The notes: generated by a model not told the origin, from the sequence alone. A stretch of DNA of 64,000 nt from Zygaena filipendulae (GCA_907165275.2 OU015670.1:5297501-5361500); one strand, 5' to 3'. Shown: positions 11,257 to 22,988, numbered from the stretch's first letter. Translations and numbers: made by a program.

Positions 11257-11640
11257 GCGGAGCGGACGCGGGGCGCTGGAGTCTCACGCTTCAGGGTGCC
11301 GTGGACCATAGTTCAGTACAAATCACGAAGCTAGTGCACGAGGAGGGTCAGGGGGCGAGTCGAGCGAGCGCTATGAGCAGAACAGATGTGTGGTGTTGCA
11401 GAAGAACGCTTCAGGGTGCTGTGGACCATAGTTCAGTACAAATCACGAAGCTTGTGCACGAGGAGCGTCAAGGGGCGAGTCGAGAGAGCGCTATGAGCGG
11501 AGCAGATGTGTAGTGTTGGAGAAGAACCAACCATAGTTCAGTACAAACCGCTAAGTTAGTGCACAAAGCGGTCAAGACTCAAGAGGCAAGTCAAGCGAGC
11601 GCTGTAAGCGGAGCAGTCGCGTAGGTTTTAGAGAAGCACG
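11206..11640 (+). repeat. ~120-bp tandem duplication of the zinc-finger gene's coding tail
   Basis: The 3' end of the last exon ('acgaagctggtgcacgaggg', 11206) recurs at 11325 and 11445 and more degenerately near 11549, giving spacings of 119, 120 and about 104 bp. Each copy keeps 'gcgagtcgagcgagcgctat' and 'ggaccatagttcagtacaaa'. The first copy contains the real stop codon (11254). The others sit downstream as 3' UTR, so the array was probably seeded from the gene's own C-terminal codons. Confidence 0.85.
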
Positions 11641-12574
11641 CTTGGGGTGGCGCGGGCGTGGACATAGTGCAGCACAAACGAACCGTACTTGATCTGTACG
11701 CGTATTGATAGAGAGAGATCGTATAGAGTGTATCGTAGAGATTGCCGCACGACGATCTAGACTGCGTATAAATGGGTTTTTACTATTTAAAACTGCAAAA
11801 TTATGTACATTTTATAGGTAAATTTAAATATTTAGATCTCACCGTTGGGGCTCGGTCGGTTTAAGTGCACAAAACTCATCAGTTTTGTTGAGTTAGTTCA
11901 TATTTGTATTTTGATAATAGATATTATGTAAGTAATATTGTATGAAACATAAGAAAAGAAACATAAAATAATTAATACAATAGCACTGAATGAAATTTTT
12001 AATTTTATTATTCTGCTTCACCTATAAATTTTCATAATTGTGATTCCCGAAACAGCGAGATATCTAACGCTGATATACCACGGCTCACTTCGCGACGGTA
12101 AGGAAGTGTAGGTAATATATTATAAATAAGTTGTTTACGTAATATTTATATAAGATTTTTACTAAGCATAGCATCGGTCTCATGATCTCTTGTCGTCGTA
12201 CGTAATAGACGTTACGAGGTGATTCCACTGTTTGTTTTCGTTGAGTACTTTTTCAAATATTGCGTGTACTTCTCTTTATCTTTTTTGTAGGTACACACGG
12301 AATATGAACCTATAGTACCTACCACAGATAGTCTATTATGACTGTATGTTTTCAGCATCTATACCAGTAACTGTAAATACCAACTATAGTAAGAGTAACT
12401 TAGGATATAACGGGTAATAGGGGTAGAATCTGGAACTAATGAACTGAGAAATTCTTTCGATGATAGGAAACTACAATATCCTATGTCCTAGAATAGGTAC
12501 CTACTTTTAGAGTTCGCGGGTGTAACTGCGAGTATAAGTATTGTACAAAATATTGCCGAGTACAGAAACGGGGC
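11641..12574. other. 3' flank of the zinc-finger gene
   Basis: AT-rich sequence, probably 3' UTR at its left end. A possible poly(A) context is 'acataaaataattaataca' near 11960. I see no other gene or recognisable repeat. Confidence 0.4.
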
Positions 12575-12632
12575 GTGCGTACAAACTACAACAAAACATG
12601 TTATATAACAAGTTACCATAGTCTGTACGCAC
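12575..12632. mobile_element. Short palindromic MITE remnant (GTGCGTAC ends)
   Basis: 58 bp beginning GTGCGTACAAACTACAA and ending 'gtctGTACGCAC', with 'aacatgttatataacaagtt' between. The same ends and core occur in the larger element at 13044-13360, so this is likely a deletion derivative. Confidence 0.55.
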
Positions 12633-12658
12633 CGAAATAGTGTTGTGGCGGCCGGCGG

Positions 12659-12874
12659 GTGTTAGCGCGTCTGAATTCGGTAACATTTTCCGTGGTGACA
12701 TTTGATTCTAGCGAGTGTTTGAACTGTGACCACAACACGGTTCAAAGCCCGGTGACGCTTTATGTGGGTACTTTCCTACAAGTAAAGACAGCCGGCTTGG
12801 ACGTACACGTGTTGTGCACGTGTGCGTATCGTAAGGTTGACAGCGAGCTGACAATAACTGTCAGCTGTCCGTGA
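12659..12874 (+). CDS. Weak candidate: short Cys-containing ORF, possible terminal exon
   Basis: An open frame ends at a TGA at 12872-12874, and AATAAA follows at about 12880. From a potential acceptor (tttgattctag, near 12711) it reads ECLNCDHNTVQSPVTLYVGT and on to ELTITVSCP in the GTG-started frame. It is more GC-rich than its neighbours. I cannot find a partner exon and do not recognise the protein, so it may be chance. Confidence 0.2.
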   Translation: MLARLNSVTFSVVTFDSSECLNCDHNTVQSPVTLYVGTFLQVKTAGLDVHVLCTCAYRKVDSELTITVSCP

Positions 12875-13043
12875 TATATTAATAAATTTGCACCTCATGC
12901 ACATGTGACAGTTTTTCACTGAAACTACCACCAAACTTTCGCAGGGCATGAGGAGGCATGAAATTGATGGGATGCGGAGAGTGTCTCTTCTGTACTAAGC
13001 AATATTCTGTATTCTTTGAAGATTCTTTGGTTCAAACCTAACG

Positions 13044-13360
13044 GTGCGTACAGACTATAACATGTTATATAACACTTATCATAACATAACATTGTTATAT
13101 ACAACATTGCAACATAAAACAAGAATGTACACATTAGAATAACAATGCCATACTTATAACAATGTCGTTTCTCGTTCTTCAGTGCTATGCTATCCACAAT
13201 GTTGTCGCTGAAAGGACGTTTCACTACCTGTGGCAGCGACTGTTGTACCTACTTTTAAATAACAAAAGAATAAGAAAAGAATAACAAAAGAACAATAAAA
13301 CGAACGTGACTAAGTTATATTACATGTTATATAGCATTCAGTGTTTTATGGTGTGTACGC
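13044..13360. mobile_element. MITE with GTGCGTAC ends
   Basis: 317 bp bounded by GTGCGTACAGACTATAACAT and the inverse 'ggtgtGTACGC'. Both ends carry inverted 'acatgttatataac'-type sequence. There is no coding capacity. It is related to the 58-bp palindrome at 12575-12632. Confidence 0.6.
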
Positions 13361-13382
13361 AGGTCTGCTTATTTATATACAA

Positions 13383-13620
13383 ACTAGCTGTCCCCCGCGA
13401 TTTCATCCGCGGTAATTTCGGAGTTCCCGCGAAAGTTGCGGGAAAAAAGTACTCTATGTCCTTCAGTTCCCGAGGGAATTCCGGGATAAAAACTATCCTA
13501 TCTTTTAAGATGGACCATTATATGAATGGTTACAAAATTTTATCAAAATCCGTTCAGTAGTTTCGGAGTCCATCGCGGACAAACAACGTGACACGTGATT
13601 TATATATATTAGATAGATAG
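13383..13620 (-). mobile_element. Lepidopteran CTAG-ending dispersed element (reverse)
   Basis: Reads 'aCTAGctgtcccccgcgatt', 'tcatccgcggtaatttcgga' and 'ctatgtccttcagttcccga', the reverse of the family. It is very similar to the copy at 20038-20225, including a shared 'aaaatccgttcagtagtttc' and 'aacaacgtgacacgtgattt'. Confidence 0.65.
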
Positions 13621-14805
13621 ATAAGATAGGTACAATTTGTATAATGCCAGCCCTTTGTAAATGGGCGAATGAATAAAACTAATACTTTTTCGGGTCGGGT
13701 ATCTTTTAAGTACAAAACAACAAAAATAACAAAACAATAAAAAAAGAAAAAATCTATTTCGGGACGACAACATGTTTATAACGTAGAAACTTGCTGTTAT
13801 TATTATAGGTATACCTACCCTTATCAAGGTTAAGATTCCCACGCACTATACGTCTCATAAATTAAAATGCGATAAAAAATATAAAAAAATACGGAGAATT
13901 CATAGGCGTTTGAACAGCGACCAATGTGTTATGAGCCATCGTTTTCGAAGATCGAATGGTAGATCGAATGGTCTCAATGTGTGTAGTCCAAGTGTGTGAA
14001 TTATTTGTAATAAAATTTTACTGACGACAGAATTGATACAAATATCATCATATCATTGTTTTTTTTTTGCTAATTTTATTTATTTTCTTCTTCGACATCA
14101 TACCCAGCAGCGGCACCTAGTTCTAAACCAAACAGAGCTTGTATTGCAACCGAAATACCGATCGTAGGATTGGTATTTCGGTAAAGACGATCTAACAAGC
14201 CCCCCCACTTTAATGATTATGTAATTTATGTAGGTATATACCTACGTTTTACATGTATAATTTTGTATAGATCGTTACGTTGCTCGCCTGATGCAAAGAA
14301 TGCATTTCAATGGCATGCCGGGCTCAAATTACATTGGTCCTTGATGATTGCTAGCACGCACACGGCGTGACGTCATCGTGACGAGCCCCCGCACACACCT
14401 CCCCTGTTTATTTAGACATACTCCTATTACATAAGCGAGTTAAGCGCTAGAAACAGTAGGTATGCGTATGTTCTCTTAATCTTCTGTGAGCGCTAGATAA
14501 CAGCGCTATTATGACTAACTAGAAGATATTATATTTGTTGGAAGTAAACCTTGAAACAAGTCACACGTCATAGGTAGCATCAAATTGTACCTAGAGGCGA
14601 AGTTTATCTTGAGGCGTATGTTAAGTGTTAACGTCATATATGCTATTAATGTAATAAAACATATAATTTATTTGATAATACAGTCATATTCAAGACTAAA
14701 AAATGAATCCCTATTAATATCTCCTGGTCACGACATCACGCGTGAACGGCTGGACCAATTTCGCTAATTCTTTTTTTGTTGTATTTGTTATTGTAAGGAG
14801 AAGAA
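13621..14805. other. Gene-free stretch
   Basis: AT-rich. It has a fragment of the TGACGTCA MITE core at about 14366-14395 (cgtgacgtcatcgtgacgag) and a local inverted repeat near 14148-14182 ('cgaaataccgatcgtaggat' facing 'tggtatttcgg'). No gene is seen. Confidence 0.4.
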
Positions 14806-15004
14806 GAATATGAAAGGAGGTTGGGAGTTCCTGCGGGAATTTTGAAACTCACGCCGGTGATTCTCCGAAAATGATGAACCGATTTTGACGGGACTTTCAC
14901 TGCTAATTAGCTGATGTTATAAGGAGTAAATTAGGCTACTTTGGACTTCCCGCGGGAATTTCGAAACTCACGCGGGTCCGGGTGAAACCGCGGGGCACAG
15001 CTTG
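14806..15004 (+). mobile_element. Lepidopteran CTAG-type dispersed element, variant
   Basis: Contains 'ttcctgcgggaattttgaaa', 'gacgggactttcactgctaa', 'gctgatgttataaggag' and 'gaaaccgcggggcacagctt'. The same variant occurs at 31640-31840. Confidence 0.55.
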
Positions 15005-15226
15005 TGGCTCATAATTATATTCCCTGAGTATATTCCCATCGAGACGGCCTTTCGGTGGGTGTGCTGATGATATTCAAAACAGCAAAATTTGGTTGCTTCA
15101 TAAATTAAATCTGCTTAGTTCTTCTAAAGAAGAACCAACAAGCAGACAGACAAAAGTAAAAAAATCAAGCGGACAGTGGCTTTGTTCAATACTGTAGAGA
15201 TAGATACCTACAGATTAAGATATCAG

Positions 15227-15421
15227 GTAGAGCCTCCGAAAGAGCTTGTTGCAGCGCTTTTACAGCGCTACATAGCTGCGACTACAAAAGCCCACGAAAA
15301 CCTGATCCGTGACGTCATTGCCGAGCCCGCCATGCCCACAGCCGCGCCGAGCCCACGCGAGAACCAACAGTTCAGCAAATACTCCGGTCACAATCACCAT
15401 TTTCTCTCCAAACAGCGAATC
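15227..15421 (+). CDS. Isolated candidate coding exon, unknown protein
   Basis: A 195-bp block flanked by an acceptor (agatatcag) and a strong donor (gtgagtgcg), open in phase 0 at both ends (65 codons). It is clearly more GC-rich than its surroundings and uses mixed third positions like the real exons here. It reads VEPPKELVAALLQRYIAATT through to NHHFLSKQRI. I do not recognise the family and see no signal peptide or neighbouring exon. It may be an exon of a gene with very long introns on this strand. Part of it (cgtgacgtcattgccgagcc) resembles the TGACGTCA MITE core, which is an argument against. Confidence 0.35.
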
Positions 15422-16899
15422 GTGAGTGCGCGTTGCGCCACTTTTATTGTAAAAATTGGCGCGAATAACTTTTTACGTCATTTGTTGATAATTGATCAAC
15501 TTTTTAAATAATTTGTTGAAAGCACTAAATAATCATGGCTTCTTCATCGTGACAATTTTAGTTTTTATTCGACATTCTGTTTTTGAATGTAAATTTTAAA
15601 GAACTGTGTTACGCAAGCACCGAGAATTTTGTGTAAATATAAAACTATTTTGGGTTTTGTGCCAAGAATTCTGATTATTTTAAGCGATAGCGGTGGAAGC
15701 GATATAAGAAACTGAAAATGAGCGTGAGTACCTCAGATATTATCTGTTTACTTAGTTTTGTCCGAATTATAATACACACAAGGTAAAATTAATTATGTAG
15801 GTATCTACTTAACTTATGGTAATATGTAAATACATATGTCTAATTTAGCGCATGTTTGTGAATTTGCGATCATATGTCACTTTGTGAAACAGGTTTTTAA
15901 ACTTATTCAAAGCAAAATATTATGTACCTATCTACAGCTTATTTATTTTAACAAAATCGCAGAATTAAAAAATCACGTGGGTGGTGAAATAGCTACAACC
16001 GCTCTTATATACTTTTCTGATACACCTACTTATACGTAGAATCACTCTCGGCGCACTTAATGCCAAAGGAGTTCTCTACTAGCCAACACCTACATCTCTA
16101 TGTCACACAGCAACTCATTTCCAAAACAATAAAAACTGCCAGTTCCATGAGGTTTTTCTACGAATCAAAGAATCTTCAAAAAATACCTATCTACTTAGGT
16201 ATCGAGCCGTCAAAGGTCGATTGCTTATTCCAAATTATCATTATTACCTACAGCTACGAGTACTTACCTACTTTAGATATTGCACGTCATGTTCGCACTG
16301 TTGTAATTAAAAAAAAAAACAGCGTTGTATTCGACCCGTTATTTCTGGAGCCTTCCTACCTACGCTATGGTAGATACATTCTCGATAGCATTTATAAATA
16401 CCGGTTTACTGCTATATGAGGGCGTTGCACTCGATATACAATGCTACCTAATAATGTAAGTCAGTCCGTCTACGCAATTAATTATAAAATAAACTCAGAC
16501 GAAATTTTCGTCTGAGAAAATAAATGTTTTTTCATGGCACTCGAAAACAATGACTAAAGAATTATAATCACTGCATTTTACCTTTTACCATTAAAAGAGA
16601 AAAGTACTAAAGCGTGAACACGGAAATGGAGCACAAACAAACGTCCTTATTATTCTGAACGACCAGAATGGCCGAACTTCCGGCCCTGTACCCTTCCCCT
16701 TCCCTTCTATTCAGTTCACATGTTCTGGATGCAAACACGTATTTAAGTTTTAAACTTTTAACTCATTCACAATCTAGTGACTCCGAAGCGAAGGAGTCGC
16801 GTTTGTGTCGAACTTTTACGCCTATGACTCCGGCTGGAGTAAAAGAAGTTTTACAAGGCCTACCTACCTACCTATTGACAAATGACAATCGTTTAACAA
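15422..16899. other. Gene-free stretch
   Basis: AT-rich sequence with 'tacctacctac'-type runs. Open frames at 15836-16039, 16060-16419 and 16668-16961 lack splice or composition support. Nothing further is recognised. Confidence 0.4.
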
Positions 16900-17076
16900 T
16901 TGTTTGTTTTTTGTTTGTTTGTTACGCTTTCACGCCTCAACGGCTCAACGGATCATCATGAAATTTTGCATACACGTTGTCAGGGATACAGGAAAGGACA
17001 TAGGGTACTTTTTATCCCGAAATTCCCGCAAGAACTCCGAAATTATCGCGGGTGAAACCGCGGGGAAAAGCTAGTT
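16900..17076 (+). mobile_element. Lepidopteran CTAG-ending dispersed element
   Basis: Contains 'gttacgctttcacgcctcaa', 'gatcatcatgaaattttgca', 'ggacatagggtactttttat' and the end 'accgcggggaaaagCTAGT'. Confidence 0.65.
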
Positions 17077-17200
17077 ATAATATTAAGTTGTAATATTAAG
17101 GACGAAAAAACTCCGTTCTACACTTAGGGAACCACGTTATCACTTTGGAAACCTTTGCAGCTGCAAGTTTCGAAGATAATATTGCTTCTGAGTTCTGACA

Positions 17201-17521
17201 CAGTGGCGGATTTACCTACACATTTTCCGCGGCGCCAGTAACTGTTGGCCATTAAAATTTTGCCGCCCTTACCCGTTAATTGTAACTTTTTTTATCAATG
17301 AAATTGTGACTTAATTGTGTACCGCCCCTACCCGTTAATTGTAATTTTTTTTATCAATGAAATTGTAACTTAATTGTGTACTAGTGGATTAATGAGTCAG
17401 TTCCTAGACTTTTTTGACAACCCAACGATAAGTTATGATTGCACAAGAAATAGTTATTTGGTAGATATATTTTGGCCCCAAACTTGCCGCCCCTAAAAGC
17501 CTGCAGGTAAATCCGCCGCAG
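17201..17521. mobile_element. hAT-like MITE with 8-bp target duplication
   Basis: 321 bp between perfect 8-bp duplications TTCTGACA (17193-17200 and 17522-17529). Ends are CAGTGGCGGATTTACCT and AGGTAAATCCGCCGCAG, an imperfect terminal inverted repeat. Inside is a direct duplication of about 60 bp ('acccgttaattgtaa..tttttttatcaatgaaatt', 17262-17383). There is no ORF. Confidence 0.8.
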
Positions 17522-17529
17522 TTCTGACA

Positions 17530-19014
17530 TGAGTTTATTATTGTCAATTAAGTTATCACTAAATCTTAGTTGGACGTCCGAGTACTTTTCAACCTTTTGG
17601 TTCTGAGACAGGAAACATCAGATGAATAACACAACACGTGCTTATTTATTTTCTTTATTCATCTGATACTGATTAAAATGTGTTTTCGTACATACCTACT
17701 CATATTTTTTGTCATAAATAAGAAAATAAACAGAAACACGGTTAGGTTTTTTTGCTAACGCTCCCTACGTTTACGCACAGAAAATAATATGCGCTCATCG
17801 GTTCACGACACTACGGCAAATAGTTCAAATACCATTATTTTATGATGTAAATAATACTATATCTAGTATCTACTTATTCATGATATTATTAAAGTTGCGA
17901 TTTCGATGGTGATAGCTACATTTTCTTTTTAAACTAGGCGGTTATCCATAGGCCAGTGGAAATCGCGCACCGGGTCATGAATGAACCGACACCTACGTAC
18001 GGTTCGCGCCAAAAACTCCAGTCATAAATCACTTACCTAACCTATTCTTCCGATTCTACGTCTATGCGTCGTGCGCATGAGTGGCCAACGCTCGTTACGC
18101 ACGTAGTACGAACACAAATACCCAGCTAGGCTCAGCGTCACAACAATAACCGTGTCTAAATACCTTTTATATAGGAGCAACACGATTTAACTATTTGTAT
18201 ATTAGGAAACCAACCGGTCAAGTGCGAGTAAGTACTTACGGAAGATTCAAAATTGTAAACTGACTTGGGTTTTCAACCAAGTGTTTTATTATGTAGAGAT
18301 GTAGAGCCAGAGAAACTTTGGATACAATTTTTTGCAGATTGTCGTGACTCGTGACCGATTTTGTGCCACTTTTTTGCAACAAAAAGTTAAAATCTAAACT
18401 TTTGATGTCGCTTTTTGAAATTACAATAAGTACATTTTTGAACCTACGGTCTCCGGAATTGTAATTGTAGTATTTTACATCAGTACTGCCCACACGATTT
18501 TCATGAGCAATTTATGACAGCTCTTTTTAACCGATTTCAGAAAAGAAGGGGGTGATTACTTTTACTTTACATTTCTTTTTATTAGGTACATCAATGGTTG
18601 CTGCGCTTACAATTAAATTCGTGCACAGTTGCCTTGGATAAAGCGTTAGTTAATTTGTTCTTAAACGCCATTGAAGTTCCCAGTGTTCAAATAAAAAAAA
18701 AAACATTGCTTTAAAATGTTCCCGACGCAATTCCATTTTTTAGTACAAATTATTTCTATTTCGGTGGTAGTAAGAAAATTGGGCGGTTGAAGGGTATGAT
18801 TATTTTTATTTCTAATGAAGAAAAGAAAAATGTAGGTCATTGTATAATTAAATATTTATTGAACTTTTTATTTTCATATCAATAATCACATTCTTACTGC
18901 TCACCTTGTAAATATTCCTCACTCCGCTGCATCGCCGCCAAAGCGTGAAGTTAAAAGGCAATTTAAAAAGATAATTTGTTCGAAATCAATTAAAAAGTAG
19001 GTACCTACTAAGAT
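17530..19014. other. Gene-free stretch
   Basis: No convincing exon. AT-rich sequence with unassigned dispersed-repeat-like text around 18236-18560. Confidence 0.4.
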
Positions 19015-19257
19015 TAACCGCCGCACTCAGAGTCGACTTTAATGATTACTTAGTTAAGTATAGATTTTTAAAACAAAACTGCCGCATTCAGACAAGTTTA
19101 ATAAATTAATGTTAATTGACATTTAACTAATCAAGTTACATCTCGTTAAATGGCAATCAACATTAATTTACAGAATGTCTCTGATTGCGGCAGTTTTGTT
19201 TTCAAAATCTATACTTAACTAAGTAATCATTAAAGTCGACTCTGAGTGCGGCGGTTA
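19015..19257. mobile_element. Foldback MITE, family with GCCGCACTCAGAGTCGAC ends (copy 1)
   Basis: Long inverted termini: TAACCGCCGCACTCAGAGTC, then 'ttaatgattacttagttaag', mirrored at 19190-19257. Nearly the whole 243 bp can fold into a hairpin. A second copy is at 39291-39512 and a deleted one near 35803-35872. There is no ORF. Confidence 0.85.
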
Positions 19258-19283
19258 GAGTTTGATTTCAGATGTACTTAAGT

Positions 19284-19531
19284 ATATATGGACGCAGATA
19301 AGCAATAACATGTTAACCCACAAAATTAAGTTATTGATTCAGAACAATTTATTGAGAGTTAGGGAACGTTTTTTTATTGTGTGTTTACCTTATTACATTG
19401 CTTAAATATGTAACTAAATATTGAACATAAAAATGTTCACACAAAATGGCGCTCCTACTGTTAAAACACGATTTACTCAAAATTTCTCCAATGTGGGTTA
19501 ACATACTATTGCTTATCTATGTCCATATATC
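19284..19531. mobile_element. Foldback MITE with ATATATGGAC ends
   Basis: Left end 'atatatggacgcagataagc' + 'aataacatgttaaccca'; right end is its near inverse ('gggttaacatactattgctt', 'atctatgtccatatat'). About 45-bp inverted termini, no ORF. It is the middle member of a row of three MITEs. Confidence 0.75.
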
Positions 19532-19573
19532 TAGTAATTATGCATTTAATTGAAATTATTAGCCAACACAATA

Positions 19574-19894
19574 GGCATGTTGACAACTTTTTAAAATCAA
19601 AATTATAATTAGTCCGTCATTTAGAAAATTAAAAATCATTAGACACGTATTTTTTTATTTTTCAAATAAATGAAAATACACATAGATAAGGAGCATTAAA
19701 GTTTAGGGTGAGGGCTCGTGACGTCACTTACCACTACAAGCCGCCATACAAACTGCACTAGTTAGTGACGTCACAAGAAATTTCGACTCAATGTATCGCC
19801 GTTGTTTTTTGATTACGTAAAAAAAGAAAAAATACGTGTCCAATATTTTTTATTAATCTACAAGACGGACTAAAAAAAAATTAGTCAAATAGCC
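19574..19894 (-). mobile_element. MITE, TTAGTCCGTC / TGACGTCA family (full copy)
   Basis: 321 bp flanked by TA on both sides. Outer ends are GGCATGTTGAC and GTCAAATAGCC, with inner inverted TTAGTCCGTC blocks. In reverse relative to 7393-7716, it carries the 'aaagtttagggtgagggctc' core and two TGACGTCA palindromes (at about 19720 and 19767). Confidence 0.85.
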
Positions 19895-20033
19895 TATTAT
19901 AATTACGATAAATTTTCTCGCTTGAATAATATCCCAATGTGTTACTATCGTAGAATTCTTGTAATTTATAAACAATGATAGGTAAATACAAATTCGAGTT
20001 CCTTATTTAATAAACAGGGATTAATTTTATATT

Positions 20034-20225
20034 TTACTAGTTGTCCCCCGCGATTTCATCCGCGGTAATTTCGGAGTTCCTGCGGAGGTTGCGGGAAAAA
20101 AGTGCTCTATGTCCTTCAGTTCCCGAGGGAATTCCGGGAAAAATTTTATCAAAATCCGTTCAGTAGTTTCGCAGTCCATCGCGGACAAACAACGTGACAC
20201 GTGATTTATATATATTAAGAAGAAG
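20034..20225 (-). mobile_element. Lepidopteran CTAG-ending dispersed element (reverse)
   Basis: Starts 'aCTAGttgtcccccgcgatt' and shares 'gtccttcagttcccgaggga' and the 'aaaatccgttcagtagttt' tail with the 13383 copy. It has an internal deletion relative to that copy. Confidence 0.65.
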
Positions 20226-20707
20226 ATTTTAAATATTGACATAGATAAGGACGTAGTTATTTAAAGAAACTGAAGGACCTTTTTCTCACGAAACGCTATC
20301 ACAATCTTTCCACTAGGTACCTACCTACTTACAGTACTTACCTAATTCTTTTTCGACATACATACCTACCTATCTTTTATTACTAACTTTCCCTTTCCCT
20401 TATAAAGATTAGTTATAAAGATTGAACCTACAAACAAACGCACCAAAATGCATGCGGGCCTCCTTTATAAGGTAGGTACGGGTGAAACTGCGGCGCTGAC
20501 TTATACCTACGCAAAGAGTATATAACCACTACCGTTTGTAAACGGATAAATTATACCACTCACCGAAAACATACTACTTACATATTTTTGCAATTTTTGC
20601 AATGACATTCTATGGCGGTAGGTACTTATTGAATTTTTGTCAACATTTGCCATTACCCAAACACACACCATGTGTGTTCACAGATAACAGGCGCGTTCTT
20701 TGCCGGC
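20226..20707. other. Gene-free stretch
   Basis: Low-complexity 'tacctacctacttac' runs; no gene or named repeat. Confidence 0.4.
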
Positions 20708-20940
20708 ACTGGGCCCTTATTCACTATGACCATAACACGCCGCGTTAAGAAAAGACGCCACAAAAATTGTTTTTCCCTCGCGATCAAGGAAGTTTCACTT
20801 TAAAAAAATACATTTACAACGTGCGTTATGGTATACAGATTATTTATTTCTAATATTTTGGCGTCTGGAGCGGTCGGAATTGAGTTTTTAGGACGCGCGT
20901 TACGGGCAAGGAATGTTGTTGGTCATATAGAATAAGGCCC
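20708..20940. mobile_element. Putative MITE with GGGCC.TTATTC ends
   Basis: Left end 'GGGCCCTTATTCACTATGAC', right end 'GGTCATATAGAATAAGGCCC', an approximate 20-bp inverted terminal repeat. No ORF. The sequence just downstream (20945-21010) resembles the left part again ('gattcactgtggtcagtgac'), suggesting a second damaged copy. Confidence 0.55.
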
Positions 20941-21825
20941 GGACACTGATTCACTGTGGTCAGTGACGTCTATGGCCTTGTCACGCCGCGCCGCTTTACG
21001 ATAACGCGTCAAAAAAAATTCAATGCACGCAGTGTGATACCTACTCTCTGTGCTTGTTCGTCATTTTGTTCGTACATAAAGTTGATTTTGCCGCCCACGT
21101 AAGTTACGGCGCAGTCCCAAAATAAAACGGAACTTCCGCTATTAATCGACTATGAAACATCCAGCCAGCGGTTTTAGAGCTTTTTTATTATGTTAACTAA
21201 CAAACCGTCACACCGCGGTTTTACTCGCGATTTTTTTCAATTTCGCCATTCCGTAGGAACTTCCACATCGGAATGAAAGTACCTTATTTCCTAATCCTAG
21301 ACCTAATTTACTCGTAAGTAGGTAGGTATACATTAAGTACCTAGCTGCTTCCTTTGATGTTTCACCAACATGAATTTTGTTCAGAGATTTTTGTAGTTCC
21401 AGAGATTACCCTCCCTACATCCAAACGTACAAACATACATATCAAACAATACTTTATTATAATTAGTGTAAGACATTTCGTAGGTTAAATGTAGGTCAGA
21501 AAACAACGTTATTTATACAACTGTAGTTTGATAACAGTAAAATAGTAACAGAAACGTCATTCTAAGAGGCTATGTAAAAAAAATTGTTTTTATATGCCTC
21601 ACAAGTTCTTACTCATTTTCGGATGTCTACATAATTTATATCTTAATTGAGCGATTTGAGCGTTTAATTGATATTGTGATTGAAGCTAAAACACGACTAC
21701 GATTCAATTACTATACATTTTTTCAATGGAATAATATCCGAAAATAAACACAAATATTTATCGCAGGACGTTTGTTATTTATAAACAGTTATTCACTAAA
21801 ATTACTAATAGGTACATATTATTAG
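20941..21825. other. Gene-free stretch
   Basis: Except for the damaged element copy noted just upstream, no feature is supported. Confidence 0.4.
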
Positions 21826-22045
21826 TAGTTGTGCCCCGCGGTTTCACCCGCGTTAATTTCAGAGTTCCCGCGGGAATTTCGGGATAAAAAGTACCCTATG
21901 TGTTAATCTGATGTATGTAGCTATAGGGATTATTGTAAAGTTTCATTTAAATCCATCCAGTAGTTTTTGCGTGAAAGAGTAACACTAACAAACATCCATC
22001 CATCCATCCATACATTCTTACAAACTTTCGCGTTTATAATATGAG
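21826..22045 (-). mobile_element. Lepidopteran CTAG-type dispersed element (reverse)
   Basis: 'agttgtgccccgcggtttca', 'cccgcgttaatttcagagtt' and 'ccatccagtagtttttgcgt', with a short (catc)n run at 21986-22007. It is closely similar to the copy at 55384-55590. Confidence 0.65.
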
Positions 22046-22167
22046 TAGGATGTATCATATTGACAAAGTTGGAATTTCACAATGTTTTGCTTTTTGTCGT
22101 CGTGCGTACAAGCCGCCATTACCTTCTGTCGCAGTTGTCGCACTCGCATGATGATATAAAATACTAA

Positions 22168-22405
22168 TATCTGGGCGACCGAGCTTCGCTCGTAGCGCCA
22201 TATGTTGTTAAGTAGAAAAGCAGTACCAAACACTCATTTATCATTGCCTGAAAACACGGATATAACGACGTTTTCTAAAAATGAAACCTAGCTAGATCGA
22301 TTAATCGCCCCCGAAACCCTCTGCGTATTAAATTTCATGAAGATCGTTGGAGCCGTTTCTGAGATTCAGAACATTATATATTTATATACAAGAATTGCTC
22401 GTTTC
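22168..22405 (+). repeat. Dispersed repeat ('gcgaccgagcttcgctcg' type)
   Basis: Contains 'tgggcgaccgagcttcgctc', 'aaatttcatgaagatcgttg' and 'gagccgtttctgagattcag', and ends near 'tacaagaattgctcgttt'. I recall this as a widespread lepidopteran repeat end but cannot name the class. Confidence 0.45.
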
Positions 22406-22988
22406 GTAATTTGATTAATTATATTTATTTTTGACATAGCCCCCTTTAAACAACTGATGAAGTCAACAGTACAATCATAGGGAATCCGATTGCATAAATA
22501 TCTCTACATTGCTCTACTATCTATGTCGGTCCCTCCGCTATATTAGGGCTGTCACTCAGTGTTCCTTTGTAATGTTAGATCGCTGGCCCAATAAGGTAAA
22601 TTGTTGGTACGATTGCGATTTCTATATGTAGTGCACGTATCACGCTAATATTGTATCTAATATTGAATTAGTAGTAATATTGAAGAGTGGACAAAAATAC
22701 GGCGGTGGGGGTATGCCACTTGTTATTATATTATCCTGTCTCATTTTTAATACCTTATTTATTTTTTAATTAGGTAGTACTCTATTTTTTTATTCTGTTC
22801 TGGCATTCTTTATTTCTTTAATTTCTTTCATATTTTTTTTTCTATTTTTGTAGAAAATGTCCTACCGCTATCCTGTGGGTTCCTCACGATAGACAGCTCA
22901 AATACATCGTTAGGATAAATGATTTGAACCTACACCCTGCGGCCAGTGATCCGAACGCACTAACATCTAAGCTATTAACATCTATAGT

